Numbered from the stretch's first letter, positions 1 through 8,958 are shown. The stretch is DNA of 64,000 bases from Polyangiaceae bacterium (GCA_015075635.1 JABTUA010000001.1:1240001-1304000); one strand, 5' to 3'. Notes: generated from the letters alone by a model not told the origin. Made by a program: numbers and translations.

Positions 1-184
1 GGTCGTGCTCGATCTCTCGCACCGCGATCACCAGGCCGTCGGCCGTGGTGGCGCGGTACTCGTAGGCTTCCTGGTCCTCGAGCTCGACGAAGCCCTGGGG
101 CGTCGTGGTCTCGAAGTGGTGCCCGCAGCCGAAGAGGGGCAGGGCTGCCAAGACCAAGACTAGAGCGGTGATGTGGCGTTTCAT
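1..184 (-). CDS. Lipoprotein, C-terminus cut by window edge
   Basis: Only the first 61 residues are in the window. The N-terminus MKRHITALVLVLAALPLFGC is a lipoprotein signal peptide with a lipobox (L-F-G-C) and Cys20 as the predicted lipidation site. The mature part begins GHHFETTTPQGFVELEDQE; I do not recognise a family. The ATG lies 14 bp after the stop of the DUF4349 lipoprotein gene on the same strand, so the two are probably co-transcribed. Function unknown; a surface or periplasmic location is inferred from the signal only. Confidence 0.75.
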   Translation of the reverse strand, partial: MKRHITALVLVLAALPLFGCGHHFETTTPQGFVELEDQEAYEYRATTADGLVIAVREIEHD

Positions 185-197
185 GGCAGTCCTCTCG

Positions 198-1103
198 TCA
201 CAGACGCAACAGATCGCCGAGGCCGAGGCGATCGAGCCAGGGGAAGGGCAGGCGCACCTTCGAGTCGACGTGATCGACGGGGCGCGGCTGGAACTCCACG
301 GTGATGGTCGAGAACGTGACCAGCTCCCGCAGCAGCTTGAGCCGGCCCTTGATGCGCTCGAGCTCGCCCGCGACGCGCTCGAGCTCGCGCTCGACGGCGA
401 GGGCTTCTTCGACCTTGGCGGCCTTCTTCAAGAGCTCTTCCAGGCGCTCGCGCATCACTTCCAGGTTGCGCATCCGGATCGCCAGGTCGGTGTACTCCGC
501 GGTGACGTCCTGCACGTTGACGTTGCGGTGCAACAGGTCGCCCATCTTCGCGACCTCGTCGAGGGCGCCGTCGAACTTGCCCGCGGGGACGCGCACCGTG
601 ATGCGGGTGTCCTCGCGCGACACCAGGTAGCCGCCGTTGTCCTTGGCGAGCTTCTCCACCGCGTCGATGGCCTTCTTGGTCTCGAACACGGCCATGTAGA
701 GCTGGGCCTTGTAGATGAGCAGCGGACCCGCGACGCTCTTGCCGTCGCTTCCGGTGGCGACCGCGGCTTGCTCCTTGCCCGCGGTGGCGGCGTCGGGGAC
801 ACCTGGCGGTGCCTCCTTCTTCATCGCCGGCGGACCCGGCGGCGTGGCCTGGGCCATCCCGCCGCGGGCGGGCATCGGCTTGGCTTCGCTCTCGCGGTAG
901 AGGACCGCGTCGTCGGCGCTGAAGCTCGCGCCGGTGGCGGTGGCCTCCGGCTCCTCCATGGGCGGCGCGGGGGCCATCGCCGCCTCGGGCGCCTTCGCCA
1001 GCGATCCGCCGCCGCAGCCGAGCGCAAACAGGGTGATCACGCACAGCAAGGTCCAGCGCCACCAGCTGGCGAGGGGCCCGAGCGCCATCCGAAGGTCTTT
1101 CAT
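198..1103 (-). CDS. DUF4349 domain lipoprotein
   Basis: 301 residues. The N-terminal hydrophobic stretch ends in L-F-A-L-G-C, giving lipidation at Cys30 (a start at Met6 would also work). A Pro/Ala-rich linker of about 100 residues is followed by a DUF4349-type region (about 130-275). It has the typical order: KAIDAVEKLAKDNGGYL, a short beta segment with VRVPAGKFD, then a long charged coiled coil (EVMRERLEELLKKAAKVEEA) ending in TFSTITVEF. Most DUF4349 proteins end in a transmembrane helix; this one ends in a short amphipathic LPFPWLDRLGLGDLL instead. Proteins of this family are envelope proteins of unknown function. It is first of two close genes on the minus strand. Confidence 0.85.
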   Translation of the reverse strand: MKDLRMALGPLASWWRWTLLCVITLFALGCGGGSLAKAPEAAMAPAPPMEEPEATATGASFSADDAVLYRESEAKPMPARGGMAQATPPGPPAMKKEAPPGVPDAATAGKEQAAVATGSDGKSVAGPLLIYKAQLYMAVFETKKAIDAVEKLAKDNGGYLVSREDTRITVRVPAGKFDGALDEVAKMGDLLHRNVNVQDVTAEYTDLAIRMRNLEVMRERLEELLKKAAKVEEALAVERELERVAGELERIKGRLKLLRELVTFSTITVEFQPRPVDHVDSKVRLPFPWLDRLGLGDLLRL

Positions 1104-1159
1104 GGCTGCACCTCAACGTCCTCCGCGCGTCACTGCTTACACCACTTTGCCGAGGGCCG

Positions 1160-2044
1160 TCACTTGGCGCTCGGGGCTGGCGGGGCCGGCGGGGCTGGGG
1201 CTGCGGGCTTCTGCCCGGCGGCCGCTGGGGCTGCGGCGCCGGCGGGCTTCGCCTGGCGCTTGATGGTGACCTTCTCGATCTTCGGCGGCGTGACCGCGCG
1301 CTCCCCCCGGACCGGGACGCTGGCCAGTGCCTCGATCACGCTCTCGGGCTCGCATTTCCCGAAGATGGTGTAGCCGCCGTCCAGGTGCGATGCGACGCCG
1401 TCCATCACGAAGAACTGCATGCCGTTGGTGTTGGGACCGCGGTTGGCCATGCAGAGCAGGCCGCGCTGGTCGTGCCGGGCGTCCTCCCAGACCTCGTCCG
1501 GGATCACGTAGCCGGGCTCGCCCGCGCCGCTGCCGGCGGGGTCGCCGCCCTGGATCATGAATCCCTTCACCACGCGGTGAAACGTCGTGCCGTCGTAGCC
1601 AGGCTTCTTCTCCCACTTGCCGGCGGGCGTCTTCCAGGGCCGGAGCCCGCGCGCCAGGCCGACGAAGTTGGCGACGGTGATGGGCGCCTTGTCCTCGTAC
1701 AGCGTGCACGACAGCGTGCCCTTGTCGGTCTTGATCTCGGCGATGAGCGCGCCCTTTCCGGTCAGTCCTTTGGTCGCATCGGCGAGGGTGAACTTGCCCT
1801 TCAGCGGATCGTCCTCGCTCGGCTTCACCTCGGCGACGGGTTTGGCCGGAAGCTTCTTGGGCTCCGACGGCGGGGGCGGAGGCGGAGTGGGCGCCGCCGT
1901 GCGTTCGGCCTTGCCGGCCAGATCGGCGGGGGCCGGCGTGACGGCCGGGGACGCGGGGCGGGCGACGGGCTCGGGCTCCGGCGGCGGCTCCTCGCAGGCG
2001 GCGAGGAAGAGCGGCAGGACGAGGATCGATTTCGAACGGGTCAT
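1160..2044 (-). CDS. Cyclophilin-type peptidyl-prolyl isomerase, lipoprotein
   Basis: 294 residues from the ATG at 2044; an in-frame ATG three codons upstream (2053) is an alternative. MTRSKSILVLPLFLAAC is a lipoprotein signal (Cys17). An acidic/Pro-rich linker follows, then a full cyclophilin domain (about 95-260) with FHRVVKGFMIQGGDP, GLLCMANRGPNTNGMQFF and HLDGGYTIFGK, the usual active-site segments (Arg, Phe, Gln and His positions retained). It should catalyse proline cis-trans isomerisation during folding of exported proteins, anchored to a membrane. The tail is an Ala/Pro-rich low-complexity segment. It lies 20 bp after the stop of the DUF192 gene, so the two look like one transcription unit. 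Confidence 0.92.
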   Translation of the reverse strand: MTRSKSILVLPLFLAACEEPPPEPEPVARPASPAVTPAPADLAGKAERTAAPTPPPPPPSEPKKLPAKPVAEVKPSEDDPLKGKFTLADATKGLTGKGALIAEIKTDKGTLSCTLYEDKAPITVANFVGLARGLRPWKTPAGKWEKKPGYDGTTFHRVVKGFMIQGGDPAGSGAGEPGYVIPDEVWEDARHDQRGLLCMANRGPNTNGMQFFVMDGVASHLDGGYTIFGKCEPESVIEALASVPVRGERAVTPPKIEKVTIKRQAKPAGAAAPAAAGQKPAAPAPPAPPAPSAK

Positions 2045-2064
2045 GTTTCGCATTCTTTCGAGAT

Positions 2065-2709
2065 TCAAGGTTCGATGCGCAGGCGTTGGCCCGCGGTGAT
2101 CCCGTGCGCGCGGGTCCAGCCGGCGTTCAGCTCGAGCACGTGCGCAGCGGGGCAGGGGATGGAGCGTGACTCGTCGTTCATCGTCGGCACCTGCTCGAGG
2201 ATGCCGACGATGAACCCGCGGGCGTCGATGAACAGCATGTCGAGGGGGATGCAGGTGTTGTGCATCCAGAAGCTCCGAACCTGCTCGTTGGGCCACGAGA
2301 ACAGCATGCCGGCGTCGTCGGGCATGCCCGTGCGGTACATCAGCCCGCGCTCGCGAGTCTCGGGGCGATCCGCGAGCTCGACCTCGACACGGGGGCTGCC
2401 CGGCGCGTCGGTGAACGTGACGTGCCCGCGGCCGAGCGGCAGGTTCCCGCTCGGATCGGCGGGACAGTGCTTCGCCTTCTCGGCCCTGGGCTGCGGTGTC
2501 GCGGGCGAGGGCACCACGCAGCGGGGCTTGTCGGCGACCGCGGATGGGGGCGGGGGTGGGGGCGCCGATGGCGCGGGCGTCGCGCGGGGCCCGGGCGACG
2601 CCACGACTACGGTGGCCGCCTTGGCCGGGCGCGAGCCCGCGGGCTCCTCGCTCCGACCGCAGCCCAGCGCGACGAGCGCCGCGCTTGCGAGGGCCAACCT
2701 GGACTTCAT
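2065..2709 (-). CDS. DUF192 family lipoprotein
   Basis: 214 residues. MKSRLALASAALVALGC is a lipoprotein signal with Cys17; the ATG at 2709 is the only start giving a proper signal peptide, although the frame is open further upstream. After a Pro-rich linker the DUF192 domain (about 95-214) shows VEVELADRPETRERGLMYR, the GMLFSWPNEQVRSFWMHNT core, IPLDMLFID and the terminal AHVLELNAGWTRAHGI. DUF192 proteins are small exported proteins of unknown biochemical role. A perfect 8-bp hairpin (2727-2745) lies just upstream of the start. First gene of a unit with the cyclophilin gene. Confidence 0.9.
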   Translation of the reverse strand: MKSRLALASAALVALGCGRSEEPAGSRPAKAATVVVASPGPRATPAPSAPPPPPPSAVADKPRCVVPSPATPQPRAEKAKHCPADPSGNLPLGRGHVTFTDAPGSPRVEVELADRPETRERGLMYRTGMPDDAGMLFSWPNEQVRSFWMHNTCIPLDMLFIDARGFIVGILEQVPTMNDESRSIPCPAAHVLELNAGWTRAHGITAGQRLRIEP

Positions 2710-2726
2710 CGTCGGCACACCTGTGG

Positions 2727-2745
2727 CGTCGCCGTCACGGCGACG
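2727..2745 (-). promoter_or_regulatory. Hairpin in the leader of the DUF192 gene
   Basis: CGTCGCCG-TCA-CGGCGACG is a perfect 8-bp stem with a 3-nt loop, ending 17 bp before the ATG at 2709. It lies between two divergent genes. It could be an RNA leader hairpin or a protein-binding dyad; nothing in the sequence decides between these. Confidence 0.35.
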
Positions 2746-2885
2746 GCCGGACCGGTAACCCGCGCTCGGACTCCCGGCAAGCGCCGGCCGCACGACCGAG
2801 CGGATCCCGGCGTCAGGATCTGCACGGCAGTCCGGTGCTTTCGCCCATTCCGGCGGACAATTCGGCGTTCTAGCCGAGTGAGCGG

Positions 2886-2901
2886 TGGCACGAACCCTGC
2901 T
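2886..2901 (+). promoter_or_regulatory. Possible sigma-54-like -24/-12 element
   Basis: TGGCAC followed by 5 nt and CTGCT matches the sigma-54 pattern TGGCAC-N5-TTGCW except for one base, with exactly 10 bp between GG and GC. The ATG of the next gene is at 2914, so the transcript would be nearly leaderless. A housekeeping reading (-10 TAGCCT at 2901-2906, transcription start at the ATG itself) fits the same bases equally well. Confidence 0.3.
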
Positions 2902-2913
2902 AGCCTCGCGGGT

Positions 2914-3501
2914 ATGGTTGGCTTGCGGGGCTCGAGCTGCATTCTCGCAGGGGTGCTGATCGCGGCGGGTTGTGGAGGCACGGTGTCGGGGGATGGCGAC
3001 GGAACGGGCGGCGCCGGGAGCGGCGGGATTGGCGCCGCCGGCACCGGGGCCAGCGGCGGTTCCATCGGCGGCTTCGGCGGCACGATGATCACCGGCGGCA
3101 CCGGCGGAGTCGGCGGCACCGGCGGCGTCGGGGGCAAGGGCGGCACGGGCGGCACCTACGTCGATCCGGGTTGTCCCGACGCGGCTCCTCCGCCGCCCAT
3201 CAAAGACTGCGACCCCTTCGGTCCCAACACCTGCCCGGGTGGCGAGGCCTGCTACCCCTTCGTGCAGTACCCGACCAAGCCCTGCGACCACGAGCTCTTC
3301 GGCGCCATCTGCGCGCCGGTCGGCACGGGCAAGCAGGGCGATCCGTGCGGGGCGCAGAACTGCGCCGGCGGGTTCGTCTGCGTCGTCACCGGTCAGGGCA
3401 CCGAGTGCGTGCAGCTCTGCGATCTCTTCGGAGCGGCAAAGTGTCCCCCCGGTCTGTTCTGCGTGCCCATCGACGTCGAAGGAATTGGCGGATGCTACTG
3501 A
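2914..3501 (+). CDS. Gly-rich lipoprotein with Cys-rich C-terminal domain
   Basis: 195 residues. The signal peptide ends in L-I-A-A-G-C (Cys20). The next 70 residues are almost only Gly, Thr, Ser and Ala (GGTGGVGGTGGVGGKGG), a flexible linker common in Polyangiales surface lipoproteins. The C-terminal 120 residues have about 14 cysteines in spaced pairs (NTCPGGEACYPF, CGAQNCAGGFVCVV, CPPGLFCVPI) that suggest a disulfide-rich extracellular domain. The ATG at 2914 was chosen because it starts the signal peptide. The stop overlaps the start of the next gene by 10 bp, implying translational coupling. Function unknown. Confidence 0.8.
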   Translation: MVGLRGSSCILAGVLIAAGCGGTVSGDGDGTGGAGSGGIGAAGTGASGGSIGGFGGTMITGGTGGVGGTGGVGGKGGTGGTYVDPGCPDAAPPPPIKDCDPFGPNTCPGGEACYPFVQYPTKPCDHELFGAICAPVGTGKQGDPCGAQNCAGGFVCVVTGQGTECVQLCDLFGAAKCPPGLFCVPIDVEGIGGCY

Positions 3502-5084
3502 TTCGTCGCGCGCTCGTCGCGCTCGGGGCGGCGATCGTCTGCGCCCCGGTCTTGACCGTGAGCTGTGGCAGCAAGAGCGGACTGCGCATCGGTGACACCG
3601 ACGCCGGCCCCGACTCGGGCTTGGACGCGCCGGCGGACGTCATCACGCCGGATTGCACCTCGGACGACGACTGCGTGAGCGACGACTTGTGCCTGCGCAG
3701 CCAGTGCCAGGAGGGCAAGTGTACGGTGCCCGTGCCGCTCGAGTGCAACGACGAGGATCCGTGCACCGAGGACAGCTGCCTGCCCGAGACAGGGCTGTGC
3801 GACTTCCGCGAGCTCGCGCTCGATCAGGACGGCGACGGGTTCAAGGGGCCGCGCCCCGGGTTCGCTCCCGGAGCGCCCGGCTCCTGCGGCGACGACTGCG
3901 ACGACACCAGCGCGAAGGCCTTCCCGGGAGGCACCGAGGTCTGCGACGGCGTGGACAACAACTGCAACGGCGTGATCGACGAAGGCATGAGCTACGTCCC
4001 GGCGGGTCAGGGCGACGTGCGCGTCTCGAGCCTCGACCAGATCCAGGCCGGCCACGGCGGCATCGCCTGGAACGATCAGTTCTACGCCGCGGCCTACGCG
4101 GGGCAGAAGGACGCCTGGCGCACCTACGTGAAGGGGCTCAACCCGGACGGCAGCACCAAGTTCGGCGACTCGCCCATCACCAACGTCCCGAGCGACACCT
4201 TCACCGGTCCCATCGTCTGGACGGGGAAGATCTTCGGCACGGCGTGGGAAGACCGCCGCGACAACGACTACGAGATCTACTTCAACCGCATCGACGCCAA
4301 CGGCAAGAAGCTCGGACCGGATCTGCGCGTGACCAACGCCGACGGCTTCTCGCTGCACGCCAACATGATCTGGAACGGCGCGGAGTTCGTGCTGGTATGG
4401 GACGACCGCCGCAACGGCCCCAGCGACTACCGCGTGTACGGCCAGCGCATCGGCGTCGAGGGGCAGCTGATCGGCGGGAACGTCGAGCTCACGGGCCCGA
4501 ACATCCACGCCGAGACGCCCCGCATCGCGGAGGGCGAGAAGACCATCGCCATCGCCTTCAACATGGTCAGCCCGATCAGCAAGAAGATCGGGATGCGCAC
4601 GCTGGCGCCGGATCTGACGTCGCCAAGCGCGGTGATCACGCTGAGCGAGGACAGCGCGGTGGATCCGACCATCGTCTGGAACAAGGACCGCTACGTCATC
4701 GCGTACAGCAAGCGGCCGAGCATCCCCGGCAACGCGATCTGGGGCGCCGTGGTCAAGGAAGACGGCACAGTCCTGATCAAGGAGAAGAAGCTCACCTCGG
4801 GCGCCAACTTCGCGCGCACGCAGTGGCTTCTGCCGCTCGGGGACCGCGTGCTCATGCTCTGGGCCGACGACCACGACGGGAACTACGAGCTCTACAGCCA
4901 GATGATGTCTAACGAGCTCGAGGTGATCTCTCCGCGCAAGCGCATCACCAACGACTCGAGCGACACCATCGCGCCGGTGGCCGTGTTCGGGCCGGAGGGC
5001 GACGTCGGCGTCTTGTTCGACGACCGCCGCACCGGCAGCTGGCAGGTGTACTTCACGAGATTGACCTGCGTGGCCGGGAACTGA
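3492..5084 (+). CDS. MopE-motif lipoprotein with beta-propeller-like repeats
   Basis: 530 residues. The N-terminal signal ends in a weak lipobox (T-V-S-C, Cys25). An acidic segment with paired cysteines (CTSDDDCVSDDLCLRSQCQ) is followed by a MopE-type metal-binding motif: DQDGDGFKG, CGDDCDDTSAKAFPGG, then EVCDGVDNNCNGVIDEG. The remaining 350 residues hold repeats ending in W-x-D-x-R (AWEDRRDNDYEIYFNRID, VWDDRRNGPSDYRVY, LFDDRRTGSWQVYF), about 50-60 residues each, as in beta-propeller folds. Probably a cell-surface protein; ligand unknown. Its ATG overlaps the previous gene, so the pair is likely made together. It is the left partner of the first repeat-filled convergent junction. Confidence 0.8.
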   Translation: MLLIRRALVALGAAIVCAPVLTVSCGSKSGLRIGDTDAGPDSGLDAPADVITPDCTSDDDCVSDDLCLRSQCQEGKCTVPVPLECNDEDPCTEDSCLPETGLCDFRELALDQDGDGFKGPRPGFAPGAPGSCGDDCDDTSAKAFPGGTEVCDGVDNNCNGVIDEGMSYVPAGQGDVRVSSLDQIQAGHGGIAWNDQFYAAAYAGQKDAWRTYVKGLNPDGSTKFGDSPITNVPSDTFTGPIVWTGKIFGTAWEDRRDNDYEIYFNRIDANGKKLGPDLRVTNADGFSLHANMIWNGAEFVLVWDDRRNGPSDYRVYGQRIGVEGQLIGGNVELTGPNIHAETPRIAEGEKTIAIAFNMVSPISKKIGMRTLAPDLTSPSAVITLSEDSAVDPTIVWNKDRYVIAYSKRPSIPGNAIWGAVVKEDGTVLIKEKKLTSGANFARTQWLLPLGDRVLMLWADDHDGNYELYSQMMSNELEVISPRKRITNDSSDTIAPVAVFGPEGDVGVLFDDRRTGSWQVYFTRLTCVAGN

Positions 5085-5100
5085 CTCGGGAAGAGAATTC

Positions 5101-5134
5101 GCGCCACGGCGCCACGAGCGCCACGGGCGCCACG
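5101..5134 (+). repeat. GCCACG tandem array (left side, convergent junction 1)
   Basis: Four GCCACG units separated by 3-nt linkers, preceded by the purine-rich GAAGAGAATTC. Starts 16 bp after the stop of the upstream plus-strand gene and reads GCCACG on that gene's strand. Confidence 0.85.
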
Positions 5135-5223
5135 AATTCATATTGATGTGCTGTCCCGAGACGTCCGGCCAGGACCAGCGCGCTCAGGCCTGCGCAGGTG
5201 GCGCTGGAGGCGGAAGAGAGTCT

Positions 5224-5256
5224 GCGCCACGACGCCACGAGCGCCACGACGCCACG
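5224..5256 (+). repeat. GCCACG tandem array (second left copy, junction 1)
   Basis: GCGCCACGACGCCACGAGCG and one further unit, again GCCACG on the plus strand. The flanks CTGTCCCGAGACGTCC (5150-5165) and CTGTCCCGAAACGTTCG (5275-5291) are near-identical, so the array plus flank is itself duplicated with a period of about 125 bp. Confidence 0.8.
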
Positions 5257-5357
5257 GTCTCTTGGTTTGTGCGCTGTCCCGAAACGTTCGACCACGACTA
5301 GCCCGCTCAGGCCTGCGCGCGGGCCCAGCGAGCCACGACAAGAGCTGGAATCCTCCT

Positions 5358-5778
5358 CGTGGCGCCCGTGGCGTCCGTGGCGTCGTGGCGAAAATTCTGG
5401 GGACACCCCGACGCCGCCGGCGAAGCGCGACCCATCCGGCCAGCGACGTGGTCGTCGAGCCACGCGACGAACTGAAATCTCTTCGTGGCGTCCGTGGCGT
5501 CCGTGGCGTCCGTGGCGTCGTGGCGAAAATTCTGGGGACACCCCGACGCCGCCGGCGAAGCGCGACCCATCCGGCCCGCGCACGTGGTCGTCGAGCCACG
5601 CGACGAACTGAAATCTCTTCGTGGCGTCCGTGGCGTCCGTGGCGTCGTGGCGAAAATTCTGGGGACACCCCGACGCCGCCGGCGAAGTGAGACCGCTCCG
5701 GCCAGCGCACGGTCGCCGGGAACGACACAAAGGGAAATTCTCTCCGTGGCGTTCTTGGCGCCGTGGCGTCCGTGGCGC
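5358..5778 (-). repeat. Compound tandem repeat with four inverted GCCACG arrays
   Basis: Arrays of the 9-mer CGTGGCGTC lie at 5358-5390, 5484-5525, 5620-5652 and 5745-5778. The first three are joined by a nearly identical unit of about 90 bp running from AAAATTCTGGGGACACCCC to GACGAACTGAAATCTCTTC. The anchor AAAATTCTGG recurs at 5391, 5526 and 5653, giving periods of 135 and 127 bp. The difference is one 9-mer plus one extra base, so copy number of the 9-mer varies between units like a minisatellite. All arrays read GCCACG on the minus strand, that is in the sense of the gene ending at 5807. No coding gene is supported in 5085-5806. Confidence 0.85.
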
Positions 5779-5806
5779 AACTCCTCGGACGCGCCAGCCG
5801 ATGCCG

Positions 5807-8776
5807 CTACTTCAGCTCGTCGGCGGCCTTCAGCACCTCGGGGTGCTTCTTCAGCTTCTTCTGCAAGAGGGCGACGTAGCCCTTGGCGCGCCGGTCCTTG
5901 GTGACCGCGAGCGCGCGGGCCGCGACCACGCGCAGGAGCAGCGGCGCTTCGTCCGGTGGCGGGTCGAGCTGCGCGGCCTTGGCACGGGCCTCCGGAGCGC
6001 GGCCGCCCTTCGCGTCCACGTACATCCGGAGCCAGCCGGCGAGCGGCCCGAGCAGGCTCGGGTACTTGGAGATCAGGTCCCGCGCCGGACCGGGCTGGTT
6101 CTTCGCCATGAGCACCCACACCCGCTCGGTCAGCACCGAGACCGTCGTGCTGCCCTGCTCCAGGGCGATACCCGAGAGCTTGTCGGCGTCGTCGAGCTTG
6201 TCCTGGTAGCGCCGTAGCCGCGACAAGCGCAGGGCGTACACCGGGCGACTTGCGCCTTCGCCCCAAGCGGTCGTGAGCTTTTCGGCGAGCGCGAGATCTC
6301 CGAGCGTCAAGGCCGCATCGACGGCCACCAGCTCTCCCCAGGGGATGGACGGCTGGGCCATGGGCTCGAGCTTGTCCGGGGTCGGCAGCTCGAGCCCCGT
6401 GACCACCGAGGGCATCGTGGCGAAGGAGATGTAGTCCGGGTGTTTCTGCGGCAGCTCGCCCATGGCCTCGATGGCGCTGCCGAGCTCGGAGCCGTCGAGC
6501 GTCTCGTACGCCAAGACGGCGCGCACCACCGCGACCTCGGGGGTCTTGGCGTCGAGCTCTTCGATGGCCTTCTTGGCCTCGTCCAGGCGCCCACCGAGCA
6601 GCGCCACGCGCGAGGCGAGCACTCGCGCCTGCGGGTAGAGCGCGGAGAACTGCAAGGCCCGCAGCGCTGCCTTGCGCGCGAGCTTCTCGTCCCCGGCCTT
6701 GATGGCGAGGAAGCCGAGCTCGGTGGCCATGGCGGGCGTGTCGGACAGACTGACGGCGCTGTCGATGGCGCTCACCGCCTTCTGCTCGAGACCTCCGGCG
6801 ATGGACTGGATGGCCTCGACGACCGCCGGCACCGGCAGCAGCGGCATGACCAGGATCTTCCGGTCTTCTTCCGACAGGGTCGCGCTCTTCGGCAGCTCTT
6901 TCGGCCGCTCGGGATCCACCGCCCACGCCAGCGCCTCCAGCGCGCGGGTGGTCGCGGTCTCGCCGGTCTTCTTCTTGAGCTCCTCGATCACGGGCTTGCC
7001 CTTCGCCGGGCCGAGCTCGAGCAAGACGGCGCGGGCGAGCAGGATGTCCGCAACGACCAGCTTGGGGTCGAGGGCGCGCGCGGCTTCGTAGCGCTCGATG
7101 CAGCGCTGGTCGCCGGCGCGCTCCAGCACGGCGCCTGCCGTGAGCTGGTAGTAGGCGTCCTTGCCGGCGTCCTTGTCGTATTTCGGCAGCGAGGCGGCGG
7201 CGCCCGCCAGGTCGCCTTCCACCAGGTACGACGCGAGCTTGCCGAACACGACCTGCGCCTCCGGCACCTCGAGCGAACGCGCGCGGTGCATGGCGGAGTC
7301 GATACCGCGGGCCTCGGAGGGCAGGATGAGCGCGCTGAGCACGCGGTTCTGCAACCAGAGCCTGGCCGCGCGCGTGCTGCGCGAGTCCAGCTCGAAGATG
7401 CGGCTCATGCGGTCGTCGCTGGCGCGCAGCTGCGCCATCTCGCCGCTGTGGAGCATCACCTCGACCTCGTCGCTCAGGCGCTGCGCCAGCGCGGCGCGGT
7501 CCTTCTGGACCTTGCGCGCGTAGGCGAAACCGCCACCGCCCACCAAGAGGATGAGCAGCGTGGCGACGATCAAGACCCAAGACCCGCGGGTGCGCTGGGG
7601 CGTTGCCGCTTCCCAGGCCGGCGGCGCGCCGCCGCCGGGCTCGTAGATGCCCACGCGGGCCAGGCTCTCGAGCACTGCCTCGGGCGTGGGGTTCGCGACG
7701 TCCTCCCGCCGGACCGGCGGCGAGTCGTCCTCCTCCAAGGGCCCGCGCGGGATGGGTGCGTAACCCTGTCCCGAGATGGGTGAGGTGGGCACCTGCGGGC
7801 GCGCCGGCTCCGGCGACCAGGCAGGCGCTGGGTACGGCTCCGGCGCGGCTTGGGCGTACGCGGGCGGCTGAGGCGCGTAAGCGGGCGGAGGTGGAGCGTA
7901 GGGGGGCGGCGCCGGCGCCGGCGGCGGGTGTCGCGGCGGCGGTGCCGGCGGGCTCTGCACCTGGTACGCCTGCGCGGGCGCGGCCATGGCGGGCTCGTGC
8001 GTCTGGCGCCGAGTAGTGGTCCCACTCCCGCTTGGGAACATGTCGCGAGCGTCTGTCCCCGGGCTGTGGTGCACCGTGGTGTCGTCGTCGTCGCTCAGGC
8101 TTGGGGCCCGCGCTGCCGCAGGGATCATCGCGACGGGCAGTGGCGCCGGCGGCAGCGGCGGCGGCACCGAGCGCGGACGGGCGTTGGGCATCGCCGGTCG
8201 AGCTGCGGGTGGCGGCGCTTGCCCGACGGACTTGCGCATGGTCGGCGCTTCCTCCGCCCAAGGCGACGCCGAAGGCGCGGGCATGGCGACCTGCGGGGCC
8301 GCTGGCGCGGGTGCTCGCGCGGGGAGCGTTCTGGCTACCTCCTGCGCGACCGCTTGCGGGCCGACCCGCTTTTGCAGCGCGACGTAGACCACGGCGCGGT
8401 CGTGCCAGAGCTTCGCCTCCGGATCCGTCGCGCCGAGCTGCATGGCTCGCTGGAGCACCTTCTCCGCGCGCCCGGCGTCGCCGCGGCGCAGGAGGACCTC
8501 CCCGAGGTAGCGGAACGCGCGCCCGTCTCGGGGGTTCGCCTTCCCAGCGTTGACCAAGGCGCCCTGGGACTCCGCGAGCATCCCGGCGTCCAGGTACATG
8601 CGGCCGACGGCCAGCATCACGTCGCCGTCGCCGGCGTGCCACTGCTCGGCTCGAGCCCCGACCTCGCGGACCAGATCCTCCCGAGGCGACGCGCCGAGGC
8701 GAGCGCAGAGCGCGACGGTCGAGTCGGCGTCGGGGTTCGACCGCCAAGCCTCAAGGAGCTGCTCGAAGGCGCTCAT
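5807..8776 (-). CDS. Large TPR protein with one membrane segment
   Basis: 989 residues from the ATG at 8776 (a GTG seven codons upstream at 8797 is possible). The N-terminal 120 residues are TPR-like (MLAVGRMYLDAGMLAESQGAL, GRAFRYLGEVLLRRGDAGRA). A region of about 280 residues is rich in Pro and Ala (repeated PPPAYAPQPPAYA). A single transmembrane helix (SWVLIVATLLILLVGGGGFAYA, about 405-427) precedes roughly 560 residues of degenerate TPRs (AATALDAAV-like helices, ERYEAARALDPKLVVADILLA). The layout suggests a cytoplasmic N-terminal part and a periplasmic TPR scaffold, a type common in myxobacteria. No enzyme motif seen. It is the right partner of convergent junction 1. Confidence 0.85.
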   Translation of the reverse strand: MSAFEQLLEAWRSNPDADSTVALCARLGASPREDLVREVGARAEQWHAGDGDVMLAVGRMYLDAGMLAESQGALVNAGKANPRDGRAFRYLGEVLLRRGDAGRAEKVLQRAMQLGATDPEAKLWHDRAVVYVALQKRVGPQAVAQEVARTLPARAPAPAAPQVAMPAPSASPWAEEAPTMRKSVGQAPPPAARPAMPNARPRSVPPPLPPAPLPVAMIPAAARAPSLSDDDDTTVHHSPGTDARDMFPSGSGTTTRRQTHEPAMAAPAQAYQVQSPPAPPPRHPPPAPAPPPYAPPPPAYAPQPPAYAQAAPEPYPAPAWSPEPARPQVPTSPISGQGYAPIPRGPLEEDDSPPVRREDVANPTPEAVLESLARVGIYEPGGGAPPAWEAATPQRTRGSWVLIVATLLILLVGGGGFAYARKVQKDRAALAQRLSDEVEVMLHSGEMAQLRASDDRMSRIFELDSRSTRAARLWLQNRVLSALILPSEARGIDSAMHRARSLEVPEAQVVFGKLASYLVEGDLAGAAASLPKYDKDAGKDAYYQLTAGAVLERAGDQRCIERYEAARALDPKLVVADILLARAVLLELGPAKGKPVIEELKKKTGETATTRALEALAWAVDPERPKELPKSATLSEEDRKILVMPLLPVPAVVEAIQSIAGGLEQKAVSAIDSAVSLSDTPAMATELGFLAIKAGDEKLARKAALRALQFSALYPQARVLASRVALLGGRLDEAKKAIEELDAKTPEVAVVRAVLAYETLDGSELGSAIEAMGELPQKHPDYISFATMPSVVTGLELPTPDKLEPMAQPSIPWGELVAVDAALTLGDLALAEKLTTAWGEGASRPVYALRLSRLRRYQDKLDDADKLSGIALEQGSTTVSVLTERVWVLMAKNQPGPARDLISKYPSLLGPLAGWLRMYVDAKGGRAPEARAKAAQLDPPPDEAPLLLRVVAARALAVTKDRRAKGYVALLQKKLKKHPEVLKAADELK

Positions 8777-8958
8777 CGGGGAGGCAAGGATAGTCACATG
8801 GTGTCAAAAGCTCTAAGAGTTTCGCGGTCCGCCCCGAAATGGGACGCTCCGGGGCGGGTGCGGGCCGGGACGCCCGGGCCGAGACCTCGGCAAGGCGGTG
8901 CTGGCAGAACCCCGGCCGAGTGTGCAGTATCCAGGCGGGCTCGCGCCCCAAGAGCGAT

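Noticed and set aside
5358..5778. CRISPR or coding repeat protein
   Set aside because: The repeat and linker are both conserved, so there are no unique spacers; frames are open in all directions because of the 9-nt period and GC content, without codon bias or start signals.
8777..8797. Extended start (GTG) for the TPR protein
   Set aside because: Neither start has a clear ribosome site; the ATG at 8776 gives a clean helical N-terminus, so it was preferred, though not with certainty.
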